A stretch of DNA of 64,000 bases from the NCBI GenBank assembly GCA_001464795.1, contig LNEB01000011.1:1-64000 (forward strand), in the 5' to 3' direction. The DNA comes from Bdellovibrionales bacterium Ga0074139 (lineage in GTDB: Bacteria; Bdellovibrionota; Bdellovibrionia; Bdellovibrionales; Bdellovibrionaceae). Within the stretch, counting starts at the first letter, position 1, and each line of letters starts with the position of its first letter. The translations under genes were made by a program, and so were the position numbers. The notes below the pieces were generated by a model, which ran no database searches, was not told where the DNA came from, and saw only the letters and a program-made list of their open reading frames with translations. This document shows, in pieces, positions 8,075 through 15,909 of this stretch.

Positions 8075-8794
8075 TTACGAAAGCCCTTGGGAAAAGTTTC
8101 CTGATTTGGCCATCAATCCTGCTTTATTTTTGATGATGATTTCTTTGCCGTTGAGCTCGATCAAACCCTCATTCTTAAACTCTGTGAGATGTCTAGAAAG
8201 AGATTCATTGATCGTACTTGCCATTTGCGCCAACTCGTTTCGAGTGAGCTTCAAATTCAAAGAAATTCCATTTTCAGTTGGTAAACCAAATTTTTCAGAC
8301 ATTAATACAAGCTGGTAAGCGATACGCTCTTCGACGCTTGCAAGATAATGAAGCTGGCTTGTGTTTTCAAAGCTAGTGATATCACCGACAGCTTGCTGGA
8401 GTACCATTTTTACAATGGGATTTGCTGCACGAAGAGCCATCAACAGACGATCTTTCGAATACAGCCATACCGTTGTTGATTTCACTGCTTTTGCTGAACC
8501 TTTAGTGATTCCACCGCGTACAAGGGCTTTGTAGCCGAAGTACTCGCCGGCACCCACAAGTTTCGTTACATACTCTGATGATGTGGTCCGTCCACGAGAT
8601 TGTTTACGACTCATCATGATTTTTACACAGCCCGATTGCATATAATAAAGACCGCGAGGCTCTTCGCCTTCTTTAAAAATAACATCACCATCTTTGAAGT
8701 GAATAATTTCGTAAGGAAGTTCACCTTGTTGAGTAACATTTTGTCCAAGTCCGAAGTTATTGATTCCGCCGTTGAGAAGAGTTGCGTTGTCCAT
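8075..8794 (-). CDS. Crp/Fnr-family transcriptional regulator
   Basis: 239 aa. N-terminal cyclic-nucleotide-binding beta-roll (IIHFKDGDVIFKEGEEPRGLYYMQSGCVKI), dimerisation helix, then a C-terminal winged helix (LTRNELAQMASTINESLSRHLTEFKNEGLIEL) for DNA binding. Only one Cys is present, so it is not an Fe-S FNR-type oxygen sensor; the ligand is unknown. Good Shine-Dalgarno (AAAGGAG). A palindrome upstream (8834-8853, arms TGTTTA/TAAACA) might be an autoregulatory site. Confidence 0.92.
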   Translation of the reverse strand: MDNATLLNGGINNFGLGQNVTQQGELPYEIIHFKDGDVIFKEGEEPRGLYYMQSGCVKIMMSRKQSRGRTTSSEYVTKLVGAGEYFGYKALVRGGITKGSAKAVKSTTVWLYSKDRLLMALRAANPIVKMVLQQAVGDITSFENTSQLHYLASVEERIAYQLVLMSEKFGLPTENGISLNLKLTRNELAQMASTINESLSRHLTEFKNEGLIELNGKEIIIKNKAGLMAKSGNFSQGLS

Positions 8795-8833
8795 TTTGAT
8801 ACTCCTTTAAGACTGTCGTAAATCATTGTTTAA

Positions 8834-8853
8834 TGTTTACTAAACTATAAACA
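8834..8853. promoter_or_regulatory. Palindrome in the crp/nuclease divergent intergenic region
   Basis: TGTTTA and TAAACA arms separated by 8 nt in an AT-rich 150-bp region between the Crp/Fnr gene and the divergent nuclease gene. A TATAGT -10-like box for the regulator overlaps it on the minus strand. It could be an operator; the AT richness makes chance plausible. Confidence 0.3.
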
Positions 8854-8944
8854 TAATTTCTGTGCTTTTCATCATAATAATTGCGATTAAACATCGTGTT
8901 AATTAGCAATTTACATTTACTCCCCGCCATGGTTACCTTGGGAA

Positions 8945-9994
8945 ATGAAAAACATCATACTTATCAATGTCTTAATAGGTTTCTTAGGCTCAATTGTTCT
9001 AGCTTGGGGAGGTCGCGGTCATGACTCAATTTGCGAAACAGCAAGCTTTTTGGTCCAGGAACCAGGGCTCAAGAGCTTTTTAAAAAGCCGTCCCCACATC
9101 ATGGGGCACCTATGTAATATCCCAGACACTCAATGGAGATCCATTGATTCCAAGCTTCGAGCCTCTGGGGACCCGACTCATTACATTGATCCCGAAGTCA
9201 TAGGCCTGATTCCTAAAACCATGCCTCTGGATTTAAAAAAATTAAATGCCGATTTTAACGGAAAACAAAATCAATTTGATCCCAGCAAAAAAATATTCAA
9301 TCTCACTCGCGAAATGGGAAGTTCCTGGTGGCGAGTGGATCAATTTATGAATGAAGTAGCAAAACTTAAAATGAGTTTTACTTCTGCCACTCCCCCTCAG
9401 AACAAATCAGAAGAACAAGATATAAAACTTGGCTTCAACCAATCCACTTACCAGTTTATGGTTTTAATCGGAATCATGGGTCACTTTGTGGGTGATGCCT
9501 CCATGCCCTATCACAACACCACGGATTATGATGGTTGGAAAAGTGGTCACGGCGGCATTCATTCTTATTATGAAGATCTGGTGGTCGCAGAATTAAGTGG
9601 AGATTTACAAAAGCAAATTTTAGAGGCCAGCAAAAAGTATAAGAAAGCAGAATTTATAAATAAAAAATTTTCCACTTTAGAAAAAATGCGATCTTTTAGT
9701 CAAACGGCCTTTGATGAAATCAAACTGATTGAAAAATTGGATCCTGTTATTAAAAAATCCGAAATGAAAACTGAAAAAGGGATGAGTTTAAAAACCGCAG
9801 CAGAAAGAAAAGCTCCCGCTGAAGCGGCAAAGAAAATGCAAAAAATGATGGTTGATCAGATGGCCAGGTCAGCTGTGCTTCTGGCTCATTTGTGGGATCA
9901 GGCTTACTTGTCTGCAGGCCAACCTGATTTATCAAAATACAAATCCTATCAGTATCCAAACACTGTGGATTTTATTGCTCCCGATTACGAATAA
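8945..9994 (+). CDS. Secreted S1/P1-type zinc nuclease
   Basis: 349 aa. The signal peptide ends before WGGRGH, so the mature protein would start with the Trp whose amino group binds zinc in this family. Further metal-ligand motifs are visible: HLCNIPDTQW, THYIDP, GHFVGDASMPYHNTTDYDG and HSYYEDL. S1/P1 enzymes cleave single-stranded nucleic acids or remove 3'-phosphates outside the cytoplasm. The central Lys-rich segment (residues 220-305) is longer than in plant homologues. Degradation of prey nucleic acid is an inference. No clear Shine-Dalgarno was seen. Confidence 0.82.
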   Translation: MKNIILINVLIGFLGSIVLAWGGRGHDSICETASFLVQEPGLKSFLKSRPHIMGHLCNIPDTQWRSIDSKLRASGDPTHYIDPEVIGLIPKTMPLDLKKLNADFNGKQNQFDPSKKIFNLTREMGSSWWRVDQFMNEVAKLKMSFTSATPPQNKSEEQDIKLGFNQSTYQFMVLIGIMGHFVGDASMPYHNTTDYDGWKSGHGGIHSYYEDLVVAELSGDLQKQILEASKKYKKAEFINKKFSTLEKMRSFSQTAFDEIKLIEKLDPVIKKSEMKTEKGMSLKTAAERKAPAEAAKKMQKMMVDQMARSAVLLAHLWDQAYLSAGQPDLSKYKSYQYPNTVDFIAPDYE

Positions 9995-9997
9995 AAT

Positions 9998-11254
9998 TTA
10001 AGAATAATGGGGAAGCTTCAAAGTGAAGCAGGTTTTTTCATAATTGCGATTTAAATAAAGATCCCCGTCGTGGGATCTTGCAAGACCTAAGGAAATACTT
10101 AATCCAAGGCCTGTTCCTTTACCAATTTTTTTTGTGGTGAAAAAAGGTTGCATAATTTTAGCTTCAATTTCTGGAGAAATTCCAGGGCCTGAATCAATGA
10201 TAGTAAAATAGATCATATTTTCATCGGGGTCTTTGAACAAAGACAGCTCAATTTCACCTGTTGGACCTGATTCCAAACAGGCATCCGCCGCGTTGTTAAT
10301 GAGGTTAACAAAAATTTGCATTATTTCATAACGCCGACAACTGCACAAAAGTTCATAAACAGGGGCTTCATAAATCAAACGAATGCCTTGCGATTTTAAC
10401 TTTTCATGGAAGTGATCCAAGGATTCAGCCAAAATGTTAACAATATCCTGTGGTGTTTTCGCTTCTTTATTTTCAGATCTTGAAAAATTAAGAAGACCAC
10501 TGACAATCAAAGAAATTCTTTTCGCAGCCGACATGGATCTTATTAGATAATGATCCATCCGGCTGGGATCTTTTTCTGAATCGTTATTTTCGTGCACAGA
10601 CTTTTCAATCATGTTTAAGTTGGAAATCAGAATCATCAAAGGATTGTTGATTTCATGGGCCACACCAGCTGACATCTCTCCTAGGGCCGACATTTTTGAA
10701 TTTTGCACAAGCCCCTTTGTCAGCTGAATCACTTGATCTCGGTATTGAAAATGAGTTCTAACCGCCACACCTAAAACAAACAAAGTGACAAAATTAACGG
10801 CATGAAAGTGCAGTAATTCGATTCCTGAAAGAGGGCTGTAAAAACTAGTAATAAGAGGTGCAAAAAAACTGATTAAAAACAATGCAACAGTGTCAGGCCA
10901 TGAAAGAGTCGTTACACCTAAAATGGCAATAAGTACGAAATAAGACCAGCGATGAAACAAAGACCAATCATTTAAAATAAGTAGCATCAGATAAAGTGCA
11001 AAGAACAAAACAATGACAAGATTTAAAAACCAACGAGTCCAATTAAAATTGATCTGTGGAATAAAGGAAACAATTAAACCAATAACAGATACAACTACTA
11101 TTAGAAATCGTCCTGTCAACCAATCGTGATGACCCGGAGAGACCTCTTTCATAAAAAAATAAAAAGTAAAACTAGATAGTGCACCAGCAATCAAAAGCAA
11201 CCGAGCTTTGAATAAATTTTGCCGATCAATAAGATCCTGGAACGCGTTAATCAT
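9998..11254 (-). CDS. Membrane sensor histidine kinase
   Basis: 418 aa. About six hydrophobic segments in residues 15-170 form a membrane sensor with no large periplasmic loop. Then come the dimerisation/phosphoacceptor domain (MSALGEMSAGVAHEINNPLMIL, His in the H-box) and the HATPase domain with N box (IFVNLINNAADACLE), G1 (DSGPGISPE) and G2 (GKGTGLGLSI). It phosphorylates an unknown partner regulator; no response regulator is adjacent. It diverges from the DUF481 gene. Confidence 0.93.
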   Translation of the reverse strand: MINAFQDLIDRQNLFKARLLLIAGALSSFTFYFFMKEVSPGHHDWLTGRFLIVVVSVIGLIVSFIPQINFNWTRWFLNLVIVLFFALYLMLLILNDWSLFHRWSYFVLIAILGVTTLSWPDTVALFLISFFAPLITSFYSPLSGIELLHFHAVNFVTLFVLGVAVRTHFQYRDQVIQLTKGLVQNSKMSALGEMSAGVAHEINNPLMILISNLNMIEKSVHENNDSEKDPSRMDHYLIRSMSAAKRISLIVSGLLNFSRSENKEAKTPQDIVNILAESLDHFHEKLKSQGIRLIYEAPVYELLCSCRRYEIMQIFVNLINNAADACLESGPTGEIELSLFKDPDENMIYFTIIDSGPGISPEIEAKIMQPFFTTKKIGKGTGLGLSISLGLARSHDGDLYLNRNYEKTCFTLKLPHYS

Positions 11255-11329
11255 TTCAGACTATTATTCAGCAATTGTATAAATTCACAACTACATTTAT
11301 TGTCCCTTCTTATTAAACAGGAGGACTTT

Positions 11330-12052
11330 TTGAAATTCATTCTTACAACTGCACTGACCCTTTTTGCTTGGTCACAAGCATTTGCACAAACTGAAAACTT
11401 GAACGCTTGGAAAAACGAATCTGAAGCTTCTGTGATTCAAATTTCTGGTAACTCAGAATCAGAAAGCTACTCGGCGAAACAAAAAACATCCTACACTTGG
11501 GATAAAAATATCTTCACAGCTTCAGGCAAATACATTCAAACAGAAGCAGGCGGACTTGAATCTGCTAGAAATTGGGAAGCCTTGGCTGCTTACGAAAGAA
11601 CCATTACCGAAATGCTAGCTGGTACAGCCTCTCATGGTGCTAAAAGTGATAAATTCGGTGGCTACGTTCAACGTGACAGTACAGATTTGGGATTAAAATA
11701 TTACATCGTAAAAAACGACGTTAGAACTTACTTCTTCGGCGCGGCCTACGGTGCGGCTCGAAATATTAAAGATGAAACAGGTCAGGAAAAGTACACAACC
11801 AACGGAAAAGCAAACTTTGAATTAACTGAGCAGTTGAACGAATCTGTGAAATTAGGTTTCAAAGTGAATTACACATCCAACTTAGAAGACGGGGATTTTT
11901 ACTTTGTTGAATACGAACCCTCGATCAGTGTTTCTATGACGAAGGTTCTATCTTTGAAGGTCTCTCAAAATACCAAGTACCAGAACAAGCCAGCACCTGG
12001 TTTGAAAAAAGAAGACCGTGCACTCACAACTGCTATCGTAGCTAGTTTCTAA
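11330..12052 (+). CDS. DUF481-family outer-membrane protein
   Basis: 240 aa with TTG start at 11330, placed 5 nt after AGGAGG and opening a clean signal peptide (KFILTTALTLFAWSQAFA before QTE). The mature part alternates beta strands as in the YdiY/DUF481 barrels (ENLNAWKNESEASVIQISGNSES; FGGYVQRDSTDLGLKYY; DFYFVEYEPSISVSM) and ends in Phe, a beta-barrel assembly signal. The family's function is not well established; a salt- or acid-induced pore is one suggestion. Earlier in-frame starts overlap the divergent kinase gene and are unlikely. Confidence 0.8.
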   Translation: MKFILTTALTLFAWSQAFAQTENLNAWKNESEASVIQISGNSESESYSAKQKTSYTWDKNIFTASGKYIQTEAGGLESARNWEALAAYERTITEMLAGTASHGAKSDKFGGYVQRDSTDLGLKYYIVKNDVRTYFFGAAYGAARNIKDETGQEKYTTNGKANFELTEQLNESVKLGFKVNYTSNLEDGDFYFVEYEPSISVSMTKVLSLKVSQNTKYQNKPAPGLKKEDRALTTAIVASF

Positions 12053-12084
12053 TTGGTGCAGGTCTTGTTTCTTGCTACAAACAG

Positions 12085-12855
12085 TTAGAACAACTGACCT
12101 TCAATAGATAAATAAACGAGTAATGAATTATCACCTGGATTTGTTGTGACTCCCATAGGGTAAGCAAGTCCAGGTACAAACTGCCAATCACCCACATCAT
12201 AGGCGTAACGAATACTAGGGCTGATCACAGTGCTTGATCCCCAAACAGCTTGCTTCGCACCGGTCGTTTCTTGCTCTTCACTACCAGCAAACTCCAACAT
12301 GAAATTCAGATTATTCGAAAATAAATAAACATTACTGACAGCCCAAAAATATTTGCTGTTATCAGCTTTTGCACCCGCCGTGTTTTTCGCATCAGGGGCA
12401 ATTCCAGCACCTAGGTTCCAGTGCTGCACCCACTTATCGGTAATATTCACCGATGTGATCAATGAGGCCTCATAGCCAGTTGTTGAGTTGCCAAAGCCCT
12501 TTTTGTAATCACCAGTGCCCGTTTGCAAACTGATACGGCCTGTGGTGACCAAAGTGTCATTGCGAAAGAATTCTTGTCGGTAGTTAAACTTAATATCACC
12601 CACACCCTGCTCATCTTTGGCAGCATCGATGTTGGAATAAGGGATTTCATACGAAAATTGATGTTTTTCGCTTCCCAGGGGGATTTCGTTAATAAATGTA
12701 TAACTCCAATCATCACCATCATCAGGCTTCTGATAAACATTAATAAACTGCACGACTCCAGGCTCTTGATTGTAAGCCTCCTCGACAAGAAATGAGTTAT
12801 CAGCAATTTGCGCTTGAGAAGTTAAAGCAGCAGTCAGTAACGAAAGTAATAGCAT
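12085..12855 (-). CDS. Outer-membrane beta-barrel protein, transporter-like
   Basis: 256 aa with signal peptide MLLLSLLTAALTSQAQ and a terminal Phe (SIEGQLF). Repeated amphipathic strands (NEIPLGSEKHQFSYEIPYS; VGDIKFNYRQEFF; TGRISLQTGTGDYKKGFGN) resemble the MetA-pathway/phenol-type outer-membrane transporter group. Substrate unknown. Its mRNA leader contains two mutually exclusive inverted repeats, one covering the AGGGAG ribosome binding site, so translation is probably regulated. It lies downstream of the OMP gene that ends at 13041, beyond a strong terminator. Confidence 0.75.
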   Translation of the reverse strand: MLLLSLLTAALTSQAQIADNSFLVEEAYNQEPGVVQFINVYQKPDDGDDWSYTFINEIPLGSEKHQFSYEIPYSNIDAAKDEQGVGDIKFNYRQEFFRNDTLVTTGRISLQTGTGDYKKGFGNSTTGYEASLITSVNITDKWVQHWNLGAGIAPDAKNTAGAKADNSKYFWAVSNVYLFSNNLNFMLEFAGSEEQETTGAKQAVWGSSTVISPSIRYAYDVGDWQFVPGLAYPMGVTTNPGDNSLLVYLSIEGQLF

Positions 12856-12865
12856 GGTGTGATCT

Positions 12866-12938
12866 CCCTTTTGATGCCTGGTCCTAGGATATAGGAAAAC
12901 GGGGGGGCATCAATAGGGTTTAAGATCAAGGACCAGGC
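12866..12938 (-). promoter_or_regulatory. Candidate riboswitch-like leader with alternative hairpins
   Basis: In the minus-strand RNA upstream of the 12855 start, CCCTATTGATGCC (12918-12906) pairs with GGCATCAAAAGGG (12878-12866), 12 of 13 positions, and covers the AGGG of the Shine-Dalgarno. A second, perfect 10-bp helix GCCTGGTCCT (12938-12929) / AGGACCAGGC (12885-12876) uses the same GGC at 12878-12876, so the two folds exclude each other. This is the sequestor/antisequestor layout of translational riboswitches or thermosensors. No known riboswitch class was recognised. Confidence 0.5.
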
Positions 12939-12980
12939 CTCTATTACATTAATTTTTATTTAGATGGGGATTTGAAAAAC

Positions 12981-13013
12981 AAAAACCCCCAAGCTTTCGC
13001 ATTGGGGGTTTTT
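12981..13013 (-). terminator. Strong intrinsic terminator of the OMP gene
   Basis: Perfect 12-bp stem AAAAACCCCCAA / TTGGGGGTTTTT with a 9-nt loop, 28 nt beyond the stop of the minus-strand OMP gene. On the minus strand the 3' arm ends in a T run. The A/T flanks would also let it work in reverse. Confidence 0.88.
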
Positions 13014-13040
13014 AGTAGATTCGTTATTTAAGACTTCGAA

Positions 13041-14225
13041 TTAGAAGTTATAAGTAACAGAAGCTTGACCGAAGATGTCTCCACCACTGTCAGTACCAAA
13101 GTTTCCATCAGTTCCAGTAGAAACTACTGTATCGATAGTTGCTTTACCCCATTTGAAGCCAGCACCTAATGCAGTAACAGTTCCATCAGCAACAGATGTA
13201 GAGCTTGAACCTTTAGACTTAGTTGAGCTTAATAGTGACAATGGTTGCTTCACAGACGCACGTAAAGTCATCCAAGAAGTCGCATCTGCTTCAACACCAA
13301 TGATAAGTGGAACATTCGTAGATTCAACTTTTGTGTTTGCTTCGTCATCTTCAGTCGTAGTCATAACAACTTCAGCACCGTAAAAGAAATCAACGCCATC
13401 TTTTTTGTGTGAATTGATAACACCAACATTTAAGATGTTCTTAGTAGCATCAACGATTTTACCACCACCAGTAGTTTTAACTTCGCCAGTGCGCATATCG
13501 TATCCACCGTAAAAATACATAGTGTCCATTAAATAACCACCAGAAGCTTTTAAACTACCAGTTGAGTTTACTTCCAAAGTAGAACCAGCAGAAATACCTA
13601 ATTGAGATGCAGCAGTGTTAGTTGTAGAAATTGCCGTTGTCTTAGTCTCTCCCATCAAACCAACTCTTAATTGAGCATCCCATACTCCGTTGTTAGCACC
13701 GAGCAAAAGACCCGCGATATTCTGTTCAACTTGACCAGAGTAAGCTGTGAAGTTTTGCGCAGTTTTGTAATCATTTCCTAGGTAAAATAAACCGGCACCC
13801 CAGCTGATATCGCCAGCTTTTGATGCATAAGTTAATTGAAGCGGATTTGACTGTGCATGGCCAGCTGTCAATGCTGTAGCAAGTGCCGATCTATCAGCAT
13901 TCAGATTTGTGTTGTTGCTTACAGCAGTAGTAATGTCAGAAACGAATTCTTGATAAGTTGTTGAACTTTTTCCTAGGTAAAGTGACCAAGCTGAATCTCC
14001 CATTTTGCGGATAAAACCAGCTTCTGCTTCTGTAGTAGCACCTGAATTACCACCGAACTCAACTGTAGCTGCTTCATAGTTTAAAGCTTGATCTGGTTCT
14101 TGTATGAATACCTCTTGAATGTCTACGATATGCTCAGAGTTTCCAAGAGCGTTCAAACGCGCCTTAGAAGCTTGTGCAGATACTGCTGCAAAAACTACAG
14201 CTGCGATCAACAAATGCTTTTTCAT
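13041..14225 (-). CDS. Outer-membrane beta-barrel protein, probable major OMP
   Basis: 394 aa. Signal peptide MKKHLLIAAVVFAAVSAQA, then SKARLNALGNSEHIVDIQEVF, a start often seen in predatory and myxobacterial barrel proteins, and a long Gly/Ser/Thr-rich beta-strand region ending in ASVTYNF with terminal Phe. Few rare residues, its own strong terminator and a long upstream region suggest high expression. Possibly a porin; no exact family can be assigned. A perfect palindrome (14246-14260) lies in its 5' leader. Confidence 0.75.
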   Translation of the reverse strand: MKKHLLIAAVVFAAVSAQASKARLNALGNSEHIVDIQEVFIQEPDQALNYEAATVEFGGNSGATTEAEAGFIRKMGDSAWSLYLGKSSTTYQEFVSDITTAVSNNTNLNADRSALATALTAGHAQSNPLQLTYASKAGDISWGAGLFYLGNDYKTAQNFTAYSGQVEQNIAGLLLGANNGVWDAQLRVGLMGETKTTAISTTNTAASQLGISAGSTLEVNSTGSLKASGGYLMDTMYFYGGYDMRTGEVKTTGGGKIVDATKNILNVGVINSHKKDGVDFFYGAEVVMTTTEDDEANTKVESTNVPLIIGVEADATSWMTLRASVKQPLSLLSSTKSKGSSSTSVADGTVTALGAGFKWGKATIDTVVSTGTDGNFGTDSGGDIFGQASVTYNF

Positions 14226-14796
14226 GTATAGTCCCTTTCGTTAATGGATATTAAATATCCGTAATCTTCGGCCCTACCCCGACACCATGCCGAGCTCGAG
14301 CCATAATTATTTTTTATCTCTTACACAGACAATGGTAATAATGCGGATGTACCAGTTCAAGTCATTTCGAACAGCTAAACGTTCGGAATTGTTCGGTGTG
14401 GACGATTCTTATGTTTCATTTTTTTAAATTTTTGAGCATTGCTGATTTTTTACTCTGTTGTTTTTTTTCGACTCTTTGTGATTACTTTTTAAGCATAATC
14501 AAATCCTTGTTTTGTTTTTCGGAATCAAAGAAATGTTGTTCAAAACAAGAACTGGCGCAGGTTTGCAAGGTTTTATTAAATTTGAATTTAGAGTTTTTAC
14601 TACTAGTTTAATTTTGAGGTTTATGTGGGCAAGTTGATGTGGTTTTTAAATTTTTTTAACAACATTGATGTGCTTAATTTTTCACAGGAGGTTGGTCTAG
14701 ATTTTCGTGACGCACGCGCTATGTCATGGTTTTTGATCGAGATGAAATGAAAATGCTGGACCTTTGTCGCAGGAATTTTTTGTTAAGTATCAGTCT
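14226..14796. other. 571-bp AT-rich region without a convincing gene
   Basis: It separates the OMP gene from the HTH gene, both on the minus strand. Near the OMP start it holds the palindrome GGATATTAAATATCC (14246-14260) and a cluster of GTTCGG/CGAAC half-sites (14367-14396). The middle (14400-14640) is very T-rich on the plus strand, so A-rich on the strand transcribed toward the OMP gene. Possible minus-strand promoter boxes TTGAAC...TACCAT lie around 14330-14365. I see no tRNA and no ORF with a coding look. Confidence 0.6.
14246..14260. promoter_or_regulatory. Perfect palindrome in the OMP leader
   Basis: GGATATT-A-AATATCC, 20 nt upstream of the OMP start codon and just before its AAAGGGA ribosome binding site. 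It could be an operator or a short mRNA hairpin. No regulator is implicated. Confidence 0.4.
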
Positions 14797-15099
14797 TTAA
14801 CTGACTTTGTAGCGTACATTTGGGTCTAGCTTTTGGTAAAGCTTCATCAATCGATCGGTGGAAAATCCATCTAGGCGATTTCGAAGAATTTTGCTTACTT
14901 TGGGCTCATCAATTCCAAGAAATTCAGCTAACTGCACTTGGGTTAGGTTTTTTTCAAGAAAAAATCCAACTATTTTCTGCTGAATTTCATGGCGAAAATG
15001 CTCGAGCGGACCTGAGTTCTTATCAAAAGTTAAGGCTCCCTCTACATTTGCTAGTTTCTTTAGAACCCGATTGATCTCTTTTCTTGATGGAAATCCCAT
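14797..15099 (-). CDS. HTH (XRE/HTH_37-type) regulator, antitoxin-like
   Basis: 100 aa. Residues about 35-95 carry an XRE helix-turn-helix of the HigA-like type (HEIQQKIVGFFLEKNLTQVQLAEFLGIDEPKVSKIL, then RNRLDGFSTDRLMKLYQKLDP). Such proteins usually act as antitoxin and autorepressor of a toxin operon. Its ATG lies 2 nt after the stop of the 54-aa ORF, whose last codons contain its AGGAGA ribosome binding site, so translation is coupled. No RelE/HigB fold is visible in the partner, so the toxin-antitoxin reading is inference. Confidence 0.8.
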   Translation of the reverse strand: MGFPSRKEINRVLKKLANVEGALTFDKNSGPLEHFRHEIQQKIVGFFLEKNLTQVQLAEFLGIDEPKVSKILRNRLDGFSTDRLMKLYQKLDPNVRYKVS

Positions 15100-15101
15100 T
15101 T

Positions 15102-15266
15102 TTATCTCCTGTAAGATTTCTTATTCTGTAACTGCCTAACCAAATCCAAAATCAAATCATCGTTAATCGTGTCCCCGTGCTTTGTCTCATGGTGAGCATC
15201 AATCAACACTCGGCTGCAAAACACACCATTCACAATCAGCTGCATTTTATATTCACGAAGACCCAT
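15102..15266 (-). CDS. Small protein coupled to the HTH gene, possible toxin
   Basis: 54 aa from the ATG at 15266; a TTG at 15299 would add 11 residues but lies inside the palindrome. The sequence (YKMQLIVNGVFCSRVLID, then AHHETKHGDTINDDLIL) has strand-like and helix-like parts with a His-rich AHHETKH motif. I do not recognise a family. The order small ORF then HTH, overlapping expression signals, and a palindrome 18 nt upstream fit a toxin-antitoxin operon; it could equally be another small partner. Confidence 0.55.
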   Translation of the reverse strand: MGLREYKMQLIVNGVFCSRVLIDAHHETKHGDTINDDLILDLVRQLQNKKSYRR

Positions 15267-15283
15267 CTTAATTCCACCCAATC

Positions 15284-15299
15284 TTGCCAGATCTGGCAA
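15284..15299. repeat. 16-bp perfect palindrome between RAYT gene and two-gene pair
   Basis: TTGCCAGATCTGGCAA, between the RAYT stop codon (15303) and the small ORF start (15266). It may be an operator for the HTH protein, a REP-like target of the transposase, or a hairpin terminator; no T run follows. Confidence 0.6.
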
Positions 15300-15302
15300 C
15301 TT

Positions 15303-15863
15303 TTAATAGAGCTCGAAGAAGCTCATTTGCCGCTCGTCCTCGAGGGCATTGATCCAGCGAAGGCGGCGGTAGGGGTCATGGATAATTTCAAAGGGATCGA
15401 CAAAAGGATTGCGAAGGCTGGGTTGGGTTCGGTTCAAAATTAATCCAAGACTAGAGAATGCATAGTCTTCGGCACGATTACACATTCTAGCTTCCACAGG
15501 ATTTCGGTAAATGTATTTGTAGGCCATTTTAAAATGTTCGAAATGTTCTAAGGGTTCACAGGGAAGTGGTCTTTGAAAAAGTGAACGTTTGATTTCCAGC
15601 TGTTTTTTCCACTGCTCTTCAAGATCTAAAACCAATGAGTGTTCGTTGTAGGAATCGGTACTAAAAAGCAGGTGGATGTGATTGGACATCAAAACCCCCG
15701 CGTGCCAAGTCAACCCCGGATCTTCCCGTCGCTTTTGCACAAGATCCAGAGTTGTTAAAAAATCAATCCAGTGCCGACTGAGGTTATAATCGTACCATTT
15801 TGGGTGGACAATTTTTGTAGTGAAATGAAAGTATCTTTGTCTTTTAAATTTTTGCTGTTTCAT
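15303..15863 (-). CDS. REP-associated tyrosine transposase (RAYT), Y1 HUH family
   Basis: 186 aa. The HUH motif appears as NHIHLLFS and the catalytic Tyr lies in KMAYKYIYRNPVEARMC, matching the IS200-like Y1 fold. RAYTs nick single-stranded DNA at palindromic REP sequences and are usually domesticated single-copy genes. A second, different RAYT occurs at 27874. The ORF is intact. A perfect 16-bp palindrome lies 4 nt after its stop codon, and a two-gene HTH module follows on the same strand. Confidence 0.88.
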   Translation of the reverse strand: MKQQKFKRQRYFHFTTKIVHPKWYDYNLSRHWIDFLTTLDLVQKRREDPGLTWHAGVLMSNHIHLLFSTDSYNEHSLVLDLEEQWKKQLEIKRSLFQRPLPCEPLEHFEHFKMAYKYIYRNPVEARMCNRAEDYAFSSLGLILNRTQPSLRNPFVDPFEIIHDPYRRLRWINALEDERQMSFFELY

Positions 15864-15909
15864 GTTAATCGCGTGACAGCAAGGGCGGAACCAGCTCAGA
15901 ATCTAATCA

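Noticed and set aside
8010-8318. Open frame opposite the Crp/Fnr and trmO genes
   Set aside because: Antisense shadow of two well-supported genes; no independent signal.
14396-14611. 71-aa open frame, very Phe/Leu/Cys-rich, on the plus strand
   Set aside because: It arises from T-rich sequence, lacks a ribosome binding site and has a composition unlike any gene nearby. Not called.
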